Positions 33,701-45,894 of a DNA stretch of 64,000 nucleotides are shown in pieces. Origin of the DNA: Endomychus coccineus. Taxonomy: Eukaryota; Arthropoda; Insecta; Coleoptera; Endomychidae. The translations under genes and the position numbers were made by a program. The notes beneath the pieces were generated by a model. That model saw nothing but the letters and a program-made list of their open reading frames with translations. It made no database searches and had not been told where the DNA came from. The stretch is from assembly GCA_958510875.1 (NCBI GenBank), contig OY294069.1:163803111-163867110 (forward strand). The letters run 5' to 3'. Within the stretch, counting starts at the first letter, position 1. Each line of letters starts with the position of its first letter.

Positions 33701-34484
33701 AGACTCAGGATGAATCCTGAAGAAACCGGTGTGGTCCTTTTCACGATGAAACGGAAACATGAACCCCTACCAGGCATTTGTCTGTTAGGAAGGTCCCTGC
33801 ACATGGAAGGCTCAGTGAACTATTTTGGAGTTATCTTTGATGCTGAGCTGAACTGGAAAATGCACCAGAAAACATCTACACACAATGGGCATTGTTGAAG
33901 ACCCAGTTTGTAGTAGATGTGGAGAGGCGGATGAAACTGCTTTTCACATCCTATCAGAATGTCCAGCACTGGCTTCTCCCAGGCTAGAAGCCTTAAGAGA
34001 TATCAGTCTATGGAGAATCTAAACCTACGGCACTGCCTTAGACATGCTGGACTGCTTCTTGTATCAAGAGGCGCACACTGGACCCAATCAAGCGGTCCAA
34101 GTGCCCCCGGTTTGATTGATTGATTGATTGATGTACAGAATGTTCCTCAATAGGTTGTAAATTATCAGTTCGAGCTATTCTATATTGATGATTGATGAAA
34201 GATATATTTGCAAGAACTGAATTGATATAACTAAAATACTCAAAATTCTATAATAAATTATTGATATTGTATCATAATTACTTCTAGTTCATCCCCTTGA
34301 AGAGATGCTCCCAACATATCCATCATTGTTCCAATCATGTCGGTTTCAATATATCCTTTCTTATCAGTATCAAATACATCAAAGGTCGACTTGAGCACTG
34401 AAAGTTATTCCTGAATGTATTGAAATTGAATTGGTTTTAATTCAAGTCATACATACTTGAAATTTGGACCGGATCCAAGTCATC
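30733..34484 (-). CDS. Troponin C, copy B (first exon not certain)
   Basis: Exons on the minus strand: 34484-34457 (DDLDPVQIS), 34397-34282, 32822-32669, 32499-32368 and 30758-30733 (EFRAVMIG, stop TGA). Phases agree at every join. These exons give 152 codons with the stop; a very short exon carrying the start Met is still missing upstream. ATGATG followed by GTAATA at 37090-37085 is a weak candidate. EF loops: [13 protein letters not shown] (degenerate), [14 protein letters not shown] (canonical, D at position 12), [15 protein letters not shown] (degenerate) and [14 protein letters not shown] (canonical). Non-LTR fragments occupy two introns. The exon layout matches copy A except that A's fourth exon is split here at 32669/32499. 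Confidence 0.9.
30850..31975 (+). pseudogene. Non-LTR retrotransposon remnant with RNase H, family B
   Basis: Plus-strand remnants in shifting frames include SAYTDSH-like RNase H text (ATCTACACCGACAGTCATAC), [20 protein letters not shown] (about 31410-31470), the motif that ends the RNase H domain, and the downstream Cys region. It ends with an eroded TGAT tail near 31955 and lies inside the last intron of troponin C copy B, opposite in strand. Confidence 0.7.
33320..34133 (+). pseudogene. Non-LTR retrotransposon remnant, family B, RNase H deleted
   Basis: Reverse transcriptase text includes [20 protein letters not shown] with DDLA (active site YADD, about 33537-33612), then [20 protein letters not shown], then [20 protein letters not shown] (to 33870). 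The text then jumps straight to ACACACAATGGGCATTGTTG and the Cys knuckle ([13 protein letters not shown]), ending in (TGAT)n at 34115-34131. About 0.5 kb covering RNase H is missing. Inside an intron of troponin C copy B. Confidence 0.8.
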
Positions 34485-35539
34485 CTGTAAGAAAAAGTAA
34501 CAAGCAAAATAACTTAATTTTTTTTAAATAATTAGGATTGAATAATAAACATGAACTATTAACTGAATTATACTATATTCTGACATTAACTATCTGAAGA
34601 TGCATCGTTATTTAAGCTCTAGTGTCTGAAGAAAACATTATTAACAATAAAACCTCCAACATGCCAAACTTTTACATTGTATATTACATAATTCTATATC
34701 AAATCTGATCATGTCAAGCAAAATTAAGATTTCATATTTTCATCTAATAAAATGGAATGTTCGTCAACTCAAGTTATGGTATGAATAGATCTTTGGAAAA
34801 TGAGTATGAAGAGGTTTTCTGCAGAACCAGATATCTCCTATAGTAAGTTTCTTTAATGTGAGCTGTATCAGACGACATATCCATATTCGAGAAGAAGCAA
34901 TCAACTCATTTTTGAAACTAGCCTGCAAATTACCGTTTTCGGGTGAAACCAAATGAATCAATTTTGGTGCAAAATCAAATAAATCTAAAAAAAAATTCTT
35001 ATACTTTTCCACTTGGTGTTCTCAAGATATGGTCCTGGTAGAAAAACTTTCCGAACTATTCATCAATGTCTTCACGAAACGATGTAAGTAAGAACGATAG
35101 AATTTAGAAAAAAATTTGCTGAACATAGTACTTCTGTTAGGAAAATTGGAAATACTTCTAATGTGAGTAATGTGACTATCCAGAAAATTTTGGCGGAACC
35201 CACACAGTACGTTTAGGAATTCCTTCCTGGTGATTTTTCTCCAAGTATTGCTATTTATCGATGCTTTTTGCACACAATGATTCAAATTCCTTAACTATTG
35301 CGTCGCTGATTCTTTTTACCGATCAAGCAACTTTATCAAGAAATGCAACTATAGAACTTCCATAATAACTAAAGAAAATCCAAATCAGATATTTGAAGAT
35401 CATTTTCATTCTCAAAATTGTCCGAAATGGTTATGAGTAAATGGATGTTACATTTCATTACAGAATGTGCAATTTTTTCAGATTTTCAGCATGGGTATAT
35501 AAAAAACAGATCAACTCGAACAGCAGTTTTCTAGTTCAT

Positions 35540-36610
35540 ACTGTCAATTTTGAGACACCTGGATGGGAATGAAATGGCAATGGAAATATTTTTGGATCTT
35601 TCAAAAGCATATGATTGTTTGAATAGGATTTCCTGCCAAAAAAGTTGGAATTATATGGAAGTTGAAGAGCTCTGAGGTGACTTGATTCTTATATAAGTCA
35701 GATTAACCAAAGGGTGATAATTAGATAAAGAACGGAACTAGCTGCATATCGGAAACTTTGCAAAATGAAGTAGAAATTTCTGAAGACAATATTCTGGGAC
35801 CAACTTTATATATTATTTTTATAAATAACATCAATTTTGAAATTGTGAATCCACCTTTTGGTGTAACATCAATATGTTGAAGATACAAATTTAGTTGCAG
35901 GGGGTAAGGAGATTCATGACTTGGTAGAAAATGCAAACACTTTTCTTGTCAATAGCATCATCTTGTTTCAAAAAAATACGTTTTTGAATAAAGGAAAAAC
36001 AAATATAGTGCTATTCGAAAAGAAACTAAGTAGGAAAGAAGAACCGAAATTTATTGAAGTAGAACAAGAAACTTTCTTATTGCAAGAAAGAACAAAATTT
36101 GTCGGTATATACATTGATGAATACCTAGATTGGTAATCGTATATTGAATACCTAAGCAGAAAAGTGAATAAAATATGTTATGGAATGCATGTTGTATCAA
36201 AGTACTAAAAGTAATAAAACTAATAAGAACACAGTATTATGCAAAATTTGGCATCATATTTTGGGCGGCGAACTCGAAAATATAAAAAATTACCATGATC
36301 CAGAAACGATTACAAGAGTAATGACGTATTTACAGATATGTAGAAGCGTTTTCAAATCTAAATCAATATTAACTATTTATGCATTATATATTTTTGAAGC
36401 TGTTATGTTTTTATATAGAAACAAAAAAAAATTTAATATGTGACTACAAAACGAGTACAAATGATATAAACTATCCAATACATAAACTACTTTGTTTGAA
36501 AAATGTCCTCACTATATGTGTATTAAACTTTATAATAAAATGCACAATGATATTGAAATGGTCCCAGCGGAAAAATTGAAAAAAGCTCAAAGCAAAATGT
36601 AATTTTGAAA
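35540..36610 (+). pseudogene. Non-LTR reverse transcriptase remnant, family D
   Basis: Reads MEIFLDLSKAYDCLN (about 35580-35625), the first catalytic block, then after frame changes KGKTNIVLFEKKLSRKEEPK and TKFVGIYIDEYLDW (about 35990-36130), which correspond to the K-T-x-x-x-x-F and F-L-G-I-x-I-D-x-x-L-x-W blocks after the active site. The remaining open stretches to 36580 fit the thumb region. The catalytic YADD is not preserved (CAATATGTTGAAGATACAAA reads YVEDT). Many stops. Confidence 0.7.
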
Positions 36611-37799
36611 TAAAGACATTTCTATTCTATTGTAATCTATTTGTTTAAGATTTATTTGAATTAGAATACGCTGTGGAAGTAAATAAAACAAGGTTTCAAT
36701 TATTGTGCAAAACATTGTTTCAGAAATACTCCCCAATCCGTAGAGATTATTTCAAACTTTGCTATCCTAATTTATCGAAAATTATGTGAAACGTTAAGTA
36801 ATTATACATGTTAATATAATTTAACTAGATCTAGGAGCTTCATTAACTCTAAAACAAGCAATGTGACAAGAGAACATCAACAGTGATTGAAAGAACAATT
36901 TTTTACTCAGATTTAAAATCATAGAAAGTAGATTATCTTATGTTATCAATTAATTTCTAGAATAATGCAGCTGCAACATTTTGAATCTTAACAGAAGTCT
37001 ATAATTGAAATGGAAGAACTTGCAAGAATGAGGATTTATCGAATCATTAATGGTTGATTAAGTATGTAAAAAAATTCATATTACCATCATGAGGATGTTC
37101 TGGAAAGCACGATATGATAAGCTGTTCACGGCAGAAGATAAAATTACACTAAGAACTTGCGAGGAGATGAAGGAAGTGTAAAATAGAACAGAGGCTTTAG
37201 TTTTCTTTTTATATGAGGAAGGCCGTTATATCACAACTACGAAGCCTTCCAGATAAACATCTATTAATAGCGAAGTACATTCGATGTTGCTTCTTAGAAA
37301 CTGGCTGCAGAACTGCAGATAATTGAAATTGTTGCGTCTAGACGGTAAATTTTTATTGCAACATTCAATTAGAACCTTAACCTGTCGCATGAAATGCTTT
37401 AGGGAGAATCTACTAGTTTTTAAAATTGAATTTTGGTTTAAGCAACTTACAATATAGAACTTATAGACCGAATCGGTTGATACGGGGTGAAACATATAAT
37501 CAAAGGAACAGAGATGGAAAACAGAGCACGTGATAGAAAGGAAAAAAAATTGTTGGAACGTTATTATTGAGATGCATGGCGAGTGGTAGACCGCGATTTC
37601 TCGGAACTGTCACTGGGATGGTGAGTAGGCCGATTTGGCCGGACTTTACATTGAATTCAGGCCAATTTTCGCAAAACTTAGGTAAAACGTTCTGTGGATC
37701 GATAGAGCTTAGCTTCTCTTAAAGAAGGTATTTGGAAGCTTTGTTATATTATGTGTTTCAGTGGAGAATTTTTTTAAATGCATTTTGCTGCACTTTTAA
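36611..37799. other. Intergenic DNA upstream of troponin C copy B
   Basis: No repeat or gene recognised, apart from the weak candidate first exon of troponin C copy B at 37085-37090. Confidence 0.4.
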
Positions 37800-38200
37800 T
37801 GCACTCTCTGAATATTTCTTATAATTGCTTGGAAACTTGTAATTAAAGGGTTCAACGTGCCTGATTGTGAATCTGACATCTAAATGATTAAAAATTATCT
37901 AAGTTGCCTTTAAAAATGCATTTTATCGTGCACTTTTTTTGAATTGTTTCTATATCTTCTAAAATCAGTTGGAAGTTGGTACTCGGGCGATTTCGCAGAC
38001 ACTGATTATGCATCCGAAGTCAAAAATATCAGAAAATTATTACATTGCATGATCAAATCCAATTTATGTTACACTATCGGTTGAAAATTAGTATACGGTT
38101 GTTTTCGAGATCGGCAATTATGAATCCGTAGTCAAAGTGATTAGAAAAATTATAGATTGCATAATAAAATGCTTTTAAGGTGCATTCATTATTGCACTTC
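37800..38200. repeat. Degenerate tandem repeat, unit about 110-130 bp, three units
   Basis: Three aligned stretches: GATTGTGAATCTGACATCTA, GATTATGCATCCGAAGTCAA and AATTATGAATCCGTAGTCAA. Each is followed by GATTA/TCAG/GATTAGAAAA and then TTGC. The unit also contains an AATGCATTTTATCGTGCACT or ATGCTTTTAAGGTGCATTCA block. Confidence 0.55.
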
Positions 38201-38278
38201 ACCAGCATTTATCGATAAGTTGTTATGTATGTATAATACCACTATGATTCCACTTGCAATATAATAAGCAACGACATC

Positions 38279-38284
38279 TTTATT
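38279..38284 (-). promoter_or_regulatory. Polyadenylation signal AATAAA, troponin C copy C
   Basis: TTTATT on the plus strand, about 134 nt past the stop codon at 38418. Confidence 0.6.
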
Positions 38285-38417
38285 AGTCACAATTCGATTT
38301 ACATTTGCATCAAAAGATATCAAAATTTGATCAATAAAAATATAAAGTTTGTGCCTATTTTCGTGAAGGTGTATGGAACAATTGGATCTTCGGAGGCAGG
38401 ATCTCCATGTGAAATTC

Positions 38418-41400
38418 CTAATCGTCTCCTCCTGTCATCACTTCCATGAATTCTAAAGAAGGAAATGTTGAAATTAATATTTTATCAACTATATTTTTAG
38501 TTCTCTCACTATACGTACTATATAGTGTGAGGGAAGTACTGTATAAAAAACTAATTCCCGGATTTTCGCCTATATATCCGTTTTAAGCATTTATGAATCG
38601 ATTCAGACTATTTTTGACATGATGTCTGTGTTTGTATGTAATCCACTATGGAGAAAAATGCGCCGTTCATATTAGTCGTATGTGTTGGAAAATTGAAGAC
38701 ATGAAAATGGGAGCTGTATTGTTCTTGGGCATGATAGCCTCATTTCTAGTAGTTTTTTTGACATCCATCTTCAGTTTTTCTAATGCAATTACAGTATTTT
38801 TATTCTAATCATAAAGACAACCGTATTTTTATGGTTATAATCTATATGATAATATCATGTGTAATACGGGTTAATGAAGACAAATATTATTATTATTAAT
38901 CAATACATACCATCGAAATCTACAGTACCAGAGCCATCTGTATCTATTTCTGTTATCATCATATCTAGTTCATCACTGGTCAGTTTGTCATCCAACTCTT
39001 TCAAAATTTCTTTAAGAGTTTTGGTTGTGATGTAACCATTGCCTGGAATCAATAACGATTCATTACATACTCTAGGATGTCAGCTGCCTACATCTACGAC
39101 AATGTTATCGATATGTTGGTTCATGTCCTTGCGAACTGTCATCTCTATAGACTCTGTAGTTAGTTTAAATCAACGGTGTATAGAGTATTAGTGAATGCGA
39201 ACGAGATTCGACAAGGATGAGTATTAATGGGTGTTCTATTCTGCATCTGGGACTAAGGAGCCCATATAGAGACATCTAGGTTTGTTTTGGGGTGTAGAGA
39301 GTCTTCTTATGAATTAACCAGAAGGAACAACTTCAGCTAGTATGGGTAACTGATCACTATGGAGGGAAGGGAATGATCCTACGATCGGAATCTCATCGAC
39401 CACCGGTCTTCACGTTCTTAGAGAATTTCTTCATAGACAGTGGCTCTCGGTTTGGTTTGGTGCTACTCAATGGGGTAGGAGAAGCTGTACATCATGAAGC
39501 TCTCGCCCAAACGCTAGATGTTCATTCTGTTTGTGACCAGAAGAGAAATAAGACTGATGACTATACTCAATGGGTATTGGTGATGACCCACATTGTTGTA
39601 TATGCGGAGAGGCGAACGAAACTGCTTTTAGTATCCTAGTGGAATGTCTAGTATCCCTTCTCTTATGCTACAATACATTAGCAGCCCGTACATTTCACCT
39701 GAAGCTATGTAATAAGGGTTAATACAGGTAATTTCCAATATTTAAAACAAAATCGTGCTTGGAAAATTAAAATTCAAAGTAAAATTAAAATATCTAAAAG
39801 CAAAATAACTACTACATCTAGGGGTTGCCGGATGTTTTCTGTTAGTCTCAATAACAAATGTAGCATGAGAAAATTGAAAGAATTTCTGAAATAAATATAA
39901 TACAATTCATATCAGCTTCAAGGAGGGTGATATAATACTATGGTTTCAATAATGTCACACAAGTTTCTGGTTCTGAACGAAATTATAAACCTGTCAAGAT
40001 ATGGGACGGAAAACGAATGCTAAGCTATTATAAATGTTAATGTTAACCATCTGGAGATGCTTAGGTAGCGGGTTGTTCCAGAACCGTTGTTGATTCTAAT
40101 ATGGAAGTTTTCAACATCTTTCTTCCATAAGTTACATGATTAATCAAAGTTACAGCAAAATTGGCGTTTTTTAAATACAACCCACTATAGCGCTGCCTCG
40201 CTATAACTAACAAGAATCTCCTGTACACCGCTGATTCAAACTCAATCTGTATAGTCATGATGACCATCACATCTCAGTTGAACGTACAATATCTTCACTT
40301 GTTCCCAATCAGTTATCATTTTTGTCAATGTCTAAGCTTTGTCCAATCAATGGTACATTATCGAAAATTGATTATGATGCGGCGGGTAACTGCTAGCAGT
40401 CAATTTTGGTCATGAATAGAGGGCTATGAATCTCCCCAGACTCGAATCAATAGAAATCATGTTATTTGGAAAAGCAAATAATTACTACCTTCTTTGTCGT
40501 ACAGACGGAATGCTTCTTTCAGTTCTTGCAGCATAGCTTCAGCATCTTCTTCAACCATGAATCTGGAAGCTAGAGTAACGAACTCTTCAAATTCGAGCTC
40601 ACCAGAACCTGAAAATTATTCTCATAAGATAAAAAAATGTTTGGCATCAAAACTCACCATCAGCGTCTACTTCCGATATAATATCATTCAACATTTCGTC
40701 AGTGGTGTGCACTCCCAACATACTCAAAATTGTTCCTATCATCACCGTTCCTATACTTCCTTTTTTCTCCACATCAAAAGTGTCGAAAGCATTCTTCAGC
40801 ACTGTAAATAAGTGAAGGAAATTAACGTGAAGCAAATAGAATTCATACAATGGCTTGTGAAGTTGAGATTCATGTCTCAGCGAGTCTTCCACTATACCTT
40901 CCCTTCTTCAATTGAAGCCCAGCCTCACCTCCGGTTTGGGTAACATTCCAAGATTATTCGTGAGACTACTTGTCTTTATAGATGAATCCTCTTTCCTAAT
41001 TTTCAACTCTATTCTAACAACTGGTCCCTTTAATAACTCCCATCTTCAAAATAGGTGACAAAACTGATGTCTGCAATCATAAAGCTATAATATATGATTG
41101 ACAACGTTCTGGGAAACACATCAGCACATTTCTGAAATATGTGGCTCGGAACGTCCATAGATCATCAATAAAACGGATAAAATAAATTTAATTTATCTAT
41201 TTGAAACAATTTAAATTGTTTGTAGCTTAGGAGTAACCAACTACAGTGTATATGAAGTGACAATAATCAAAAACAGCAGTGTTGAAATTCAATGTTAGTA
41301 GAATATAATAAGATCACGAAAACAAGAAAAATGTTCACAGGGACAATAATGTGTAGATATTAAATTATTAAACTCTTTGCAGATGAAATCGGTGGAGTAT

Positions 41401-43861
41401 ATGTAATACCGGCTTTATTAGACGGAGTTCACCAACAGTGTGGTGTTATTTCACTCAACCTCACTAGTTCTACATAGTTTTTACAATGCTTCGATTCCAT
41501 TTTTAAATATATGTTCACGAAGTGTAAATTGAAAAAAAGTATGACTTAATAAAGATATGTGGGTTAATCATGTATCAATTACAGAGATTTTAGCTAGTTT
41601 GTATATCATATTCGTGTCTGTACCGCTGCTGTGTATTGTGATATTTGATTCTTGAATTTTGGAAAAGAAGTCAGTCTGATGTTCACAGGGATCCCGTTGT
41701 ACAAATGGCATGCAGAATATGTGAAAGATTTTTTGAACAACATATTGGAAAAACCAGGTATGGAGAGAGTTTGTATATTGCATTTACTCAAGCTATTTCT
41801 AAGATCGTTAAAAAGTTTCTACAGCGAAAATTCCTTCACCATCGTATTTTTCATCGAATTTTGAACATTTTAGGAAAAATTCGTGTTTGCTGGTCGATAA
41901 CGAACCCTATTGATGTTTAGAGGGATCGTGTGATACACCCTTTTGATGATGGTTGACAATATAAAAAAGAATAACTCCCCAAGTATAAATTGAAGCGATC
42001 CAATAGTTTCACAGTAAATTTTACTTAAATTGATACTGCTTTCACCAGAATTGCAACAAAATCGATCAGAAACAACAACAACAAATACGTAAGCTTTAAT
42101 TTACACTGTAATTCACAAACGGCGATGAACCAATCGTATAGGGTAGGGGCTAGGATACTAGGCTCACACTCAGTAGACTCGAGTTCGATTCTCAGAAACA
42201 GAAATTTTTTTTGGTTATAAAATTATTAAGTTGTATGAAGATACTGAAATAAATAATATTTTCCATCATCTTCACATAAATGCGAAGAGTATTTTATAGG
42301 ATATGAAACAATTATTCGAGTTCACTTTGATAATAATTGAAGATCATAGTTTTTAATTCTCACAATCCCATTTGCAGATATTTACCACATGTTTCGAAGT
42401 CGATGACTTATACCCCATTATCAAATATTATAATAAATATTTAAAAAATTTTAGTTAAAGAAATATTATATTGTGCAATTTTATTACCAATTTCATATTA
42501 ATTGAGATATTGATAAATCTATTATCAAGACTAAACATACTTTTCTCACAGTCTTTTATAATACTTGATAATGAGGTGTAAACCATAGGGCTCGAAATAT
42601 GTGGTAAATATCTGCAAATAGGATTGTGAGAATTAAAAACTATAATCTTCAATTATTGTGTGAAACAATTATATAAAAATCAGTAACCAAATCAAATGAT
42701 TTGCGAAGAGTAAATTTCCATTGACTCTATTTATCTATTCTCCAAGCGGCAACACTAAGTTATAATCAAGTGGATTTCAGGTTTATTTGTAAGTAGTAGC
42801 AGGAATAAGTCGAGGAAATACAAAATTTCGATAAAAACTGGAGATAAAATATAATTTGGACAAATATCAGTAGAAATATCCTTCAAATTGATGGATTAAT
42901 ATATGAAATTAAAGAGAACCAAAAGGGTAAACAACAAAAATTGAAATCACTTATAATATAATCAATAGAATTCGCAATTTCTGACAGATAAAGAGTAAAT
43001 TCAAGGTAGCATTGGAATTTAGAAACGAATGCATGATTGTAAACGATTCATTTCGCCTGATGAATGAATGGGTTTAACAGTAATAGAATAATTGATGAAT
43101 AAGATCCAAAAGGTGTCAAAGGTCTGTTTTGCTTACTATAGTAGTTGATAGTAGTATTGATTACCTAAGTTAAGCAGATTATCTGTGAATTTCAACTTAA
43201 ATGTTCCATTGTAGAAAATCGTGCACTATCATTATTGAATAATCCCTAACAAAAGAAGAAGTTGGCTTGTATGCTGATGACACCTTTTATTCCAATCCTG
43301 ACGAAGTTCATCAACGTTTTATTCCACAAGCGCACTCTCAACTTAACTCAAAATCCATACAAATGATTGAATAAAAATCAGTAATACTTCCATACCTTGT
43401 GCATCATATAAATGTACCCAAGCCTCCACCTGAATACCTATTTCGACAACCGGGCTGAACAACAACCGAATATTCTATTCTTCGACTGAAGATGGCAATC
43501 TAGTAGCCAAAATACTGATTTCGATTATTCCAAATATCAATAGGGTGCTTGCTTGAAAACATTTATAGGATACTTTTGTGCAATAGTCCCATACCTTACG
43601 AATATTCATGTTTCTGGTGCAACAATAGCCAAAGTGGCAGAGTATGCTAGTAATATTGGAAAAACTTATCTATACAACATGCCAAAATAATTATTAAGTC
43701 GAACTTACATGCTATCTGCTCCTTGCTGAGTCCCTCTTCCTGAAATCAACAGGACATATCACTTATTTCAAACTCATCATACCCGTTGTTATATTTTAAA
43801 AACTAATTGCTTGTTATATGTGTGGAATGATGATAATCGTTGAAGATGAACTTACCACCAT
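38418..43861 (-). CDS. Troponin C, copy C (155 aa, six exons, complete)
   Basis: Exons on the minus strand: 43861-43856 (MV), 43739-43709 ([10 protein letters not shown]), 40801-40658, 40608-40489, 39042-38911 and 38452-38418 ([11 protein letters not shown], stop TAG). They total 468 nt in phase with GT-AG borders, 155 aa, the normal insect length. EF loops: [13 protein letters not shown] (degenerate), [14 protein letters not shown] (canonical), [15 protein letters not shown] (position 12 is T) and [14 protein letters not shown] (canonical). The intron inside loop II (after DADG) is absent from copies A and B, which instead have an intron 27 nt earlier in this copy's alignment. The C-terminus resembles the general-muscle isoforms. 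Intron 2 (43708-40802) carries several repeats. Confidence 0.95.
39230..39715 (+). pseudogene. Non-LTR retrotransposon remnant, family B
   Basis: Matches the RNase H to Cys-knuckle part of the family: CACGTTCTTAGAGAATTTCT, then ACTCAATGGGTATTGGTGAT, then GCGGAGAGGCGAACGAAACT and GAATGTCTAGTATCCCTTCT. Eroded and antisense in intron 4 of troponin C copy C. Confidence 0.65.
40802..42131. other. Intron 2 of troponin C copy C, right half
   Basis: No gene recognised. Short open frames at 41568-41920 on both strands show no domain known to me. Confidence 0.4.
42132..42212 (+). tRNA. tRNA-Glu-like sequence with pol III terminator; SINE head or pseudogene
   Basis: Reads like a eukaryotic tRNA-Glu: GGGGCTAGGATA (A box and D arm), a spacer with CTCACAC in the place of the anticodon loop, and AGTTCGATTCT (B box). 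A run of eight T starts at 42204, a good RNA polymerase III terminator. Acceptor and anticodon stems do not pair well, so it is not a working tRNA; a tRNA-derived SINE head is the best reading. In intron 2 of troponin C copy C. Confidence 0.45.
42315..42670. repeat. Foldback element, about 115-bp inverted repeats
   Basis: The left arm (AATTGAAGATCATAGTTTTT, AATTCTCACAATCCCATTTG, CAGATATTTACCACATGTTT, then ACCCCATTATCAAATATT) is inverted at the right (AATACTTGATAATGAGGTGT, AACCATAGGGCTCGAAATAT, GTGGTAAATATCTGCAAATA, GGATTGTGAGAATTAAAAAC). Fragments of the same arms occur at about 17530, 19595 and 28555-28775, so this is a dispersed non-autonomous family. Confidence 0.8.
43240..43385 (+). pseudogene. 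Non-LTR reverse transcriptase active-site fragment
   Basis: The frame reads [20 protein letters not shown], then QRF and [14 protein letters not shown], then a stop. LYADDT is the reverse transcriptase catalytic motif and the following spacing to the next helix is right. Short and isolated. Confidence 0.6.
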
Positions 43862-44109
43862 TCTCTATGCAGGATGTAGTATGACACAGACAAGATTCGT
43901 GAAACGAATGATCTTATAAAAGTTAGCATTCCAAAGATAGTGGGGCAAGTTATGCAATTCATAATCCAGATTTTTAATTTTTCGTGCCCAAATCTTAATT
44001 AAGCTTACAGTTTTCAGGACTGTAATGTTAGAATTTACACACTACCGATTATGATAATTTGATAATTATTCATCTGAGTAGATTTGTCTGCATTGATTCC
44101 GATGATACG

Positions 44110-44470
44110 AGGACGGAGAAACACATTCATCTTTATTTTTCTCCCAGCATTTTTTCAACTTTCTCAAGCCGTCCAGAGAGTAAAATTTCAGAAGTCTCCC
44201 AGAATAAGCCTCTAATTCGACGATGAATCTTTTTCCGGCGAGTCACTTCTTCATGCTTAGAAAGAAGAAAAAGTAGCAGAGCACCAATTCTACTGAATAC
44301 GATAAATTTGGTGACAAGTGGTTAATTAGGATGATTCCTCGTGCAACTCAAACAATCTTGGCCTCCCTTTGCCGACCAATTTCACCATGCGCGGTCTTCG
44401 AATGCGAATCGCTCCCAGAAACAAACTGTTTCGTCTGTTCTTTTGTTCCTTGAGTGTAATACCCGCTAAA
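44110..44470 (-). pseudogene. Mariner transposase C-terminal fragment
   Basis: The minus strand reads an eroded catalytic block (FFFFLSMKK after the position of SPDLAPCDF), then LAGKRFIVELEAYSGRLLKF and YSLDGLRKLKKCWEKN. The Y/F-x-D-G-L/I-x-K-L-x-x-x-W-x-K ending is typical of mariner transposases. It is a different, older copy than those at 15862 and 18506. Confidence 0.65.
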
Positions 44471-45890
44471 TACGAAAACTTGTTGGTTAAATCTTGTTAT
44501 TTGAAGCAGTAAAAATTTTCCAATATGTACTTTACGAACTTCTAGAAAACTCTCTTTTGTAAGTTTTCAGTAAGTATCAAAAAGTTTGTTTATTTTTGAA
44601 TATTTGCAGATATAAGTTTTCACTTCTGAAATTGCATTCAGGTACATTACTGAAATGTTTCTGCACAAACTTGTTGAAAGTTTGAGAATGTAAACTTGTA
44701 TATGTAGCTTGCAGAATACGGATTAGTTGAATCTCCTCATATTCCCAGAGTTAATGTATGCTGGGAGTTGAATAATGTGAGCTTGTGAATCTTATTTTGC
44801 AGAAGATGGATGTTCCCGTGGTTTCCACTTTTCCCAAACGGTGGCAAAAGTGAACGTGTAGATTTAAGGTTTCAACAACGTATGCATACCTATATTCCGA
44901 TAAATACTTATTATTGACAAACAATAAAATGGGATACGTATAATTATTACACTTATATAATCCGAGTGAAAATAGCACACTGGGAAAAAACAATCCTCAT
45001 ATGCTCTAGTCTGATATGCATACGATATTGGTATCAATACCTTTATACCGTTATAGCAACGCTAAAGGATTTTCACCAGATGATGTTAATATAATGAAGA
45101 CGATAGAGGGTTATTCGATTAAGTTGGATTTGAATACTGAGTAGATGAAAAATTTCATCAGAATGTGAAACGATCAATAAAATGAAGCTTTCCTTGAGTG
45201 CGGTCCTGTTGTAAATATAGAACAATGTACCAAATGTTCTGGGACTAGTACATACGCGACAAGTCATAGCACACGACACGTCGTCTGCTATTAATTTTAT
45301 AACCGCTTTCGGTTTCTGGCTGTAATTCAAACATTTTCCAAATGTGATTTCAAATTTTAAACCACTGTAAAATTCATAGCTAAATGTTAACTTACAGCTG
45401 TCACAACTGGTCGATACAGTTCACCCGTTGTCCTCGCTCTAATATTGGAACTAATTAAAACTAGACCGGCTCATTTAATAATAGCATTTGATTATATACG
45501 GAATAATCATAAATTTTTGAAAGGTATTGAAGATATAAAAACAAAAATTATTTGAATCGGCTGTTCGACTGGAACCGAAATCAAAGCCTGGTTCTCCACC
45601 TTACAAGTTGTTGTCTACTGCTCTATGAGTTGGTGTTATTGATTTTCAAATATTTTGATAATAAGGATGGAGTCTACCAATGGCAACATTGATTTTCTTG
45701 TTAACACTAAATTTCCAGGAAGCGGGGAACTCAAACTCGTGCTAAAATTGAATAATAAAGGCAGTTCCCATATCGGAATTCTCTTGCTGCCCTAACCACT
45801 TGGTAATAATAAGTTTACCATTTCAGTGTTTGTACTTACATTTTGATTGTTTTTGATTTGTTGGTGGTCCACTTAATGAAAGTCTGGGAG
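44471..45890. other. Upstream flank of troponin C copy C and spacer
   Basis: Nothing recognised. Short open frames at 44751-44993 and 45073-45330 have no known domain. Confidence 0.4.
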
Positions 45891-45894
45891 TAAC

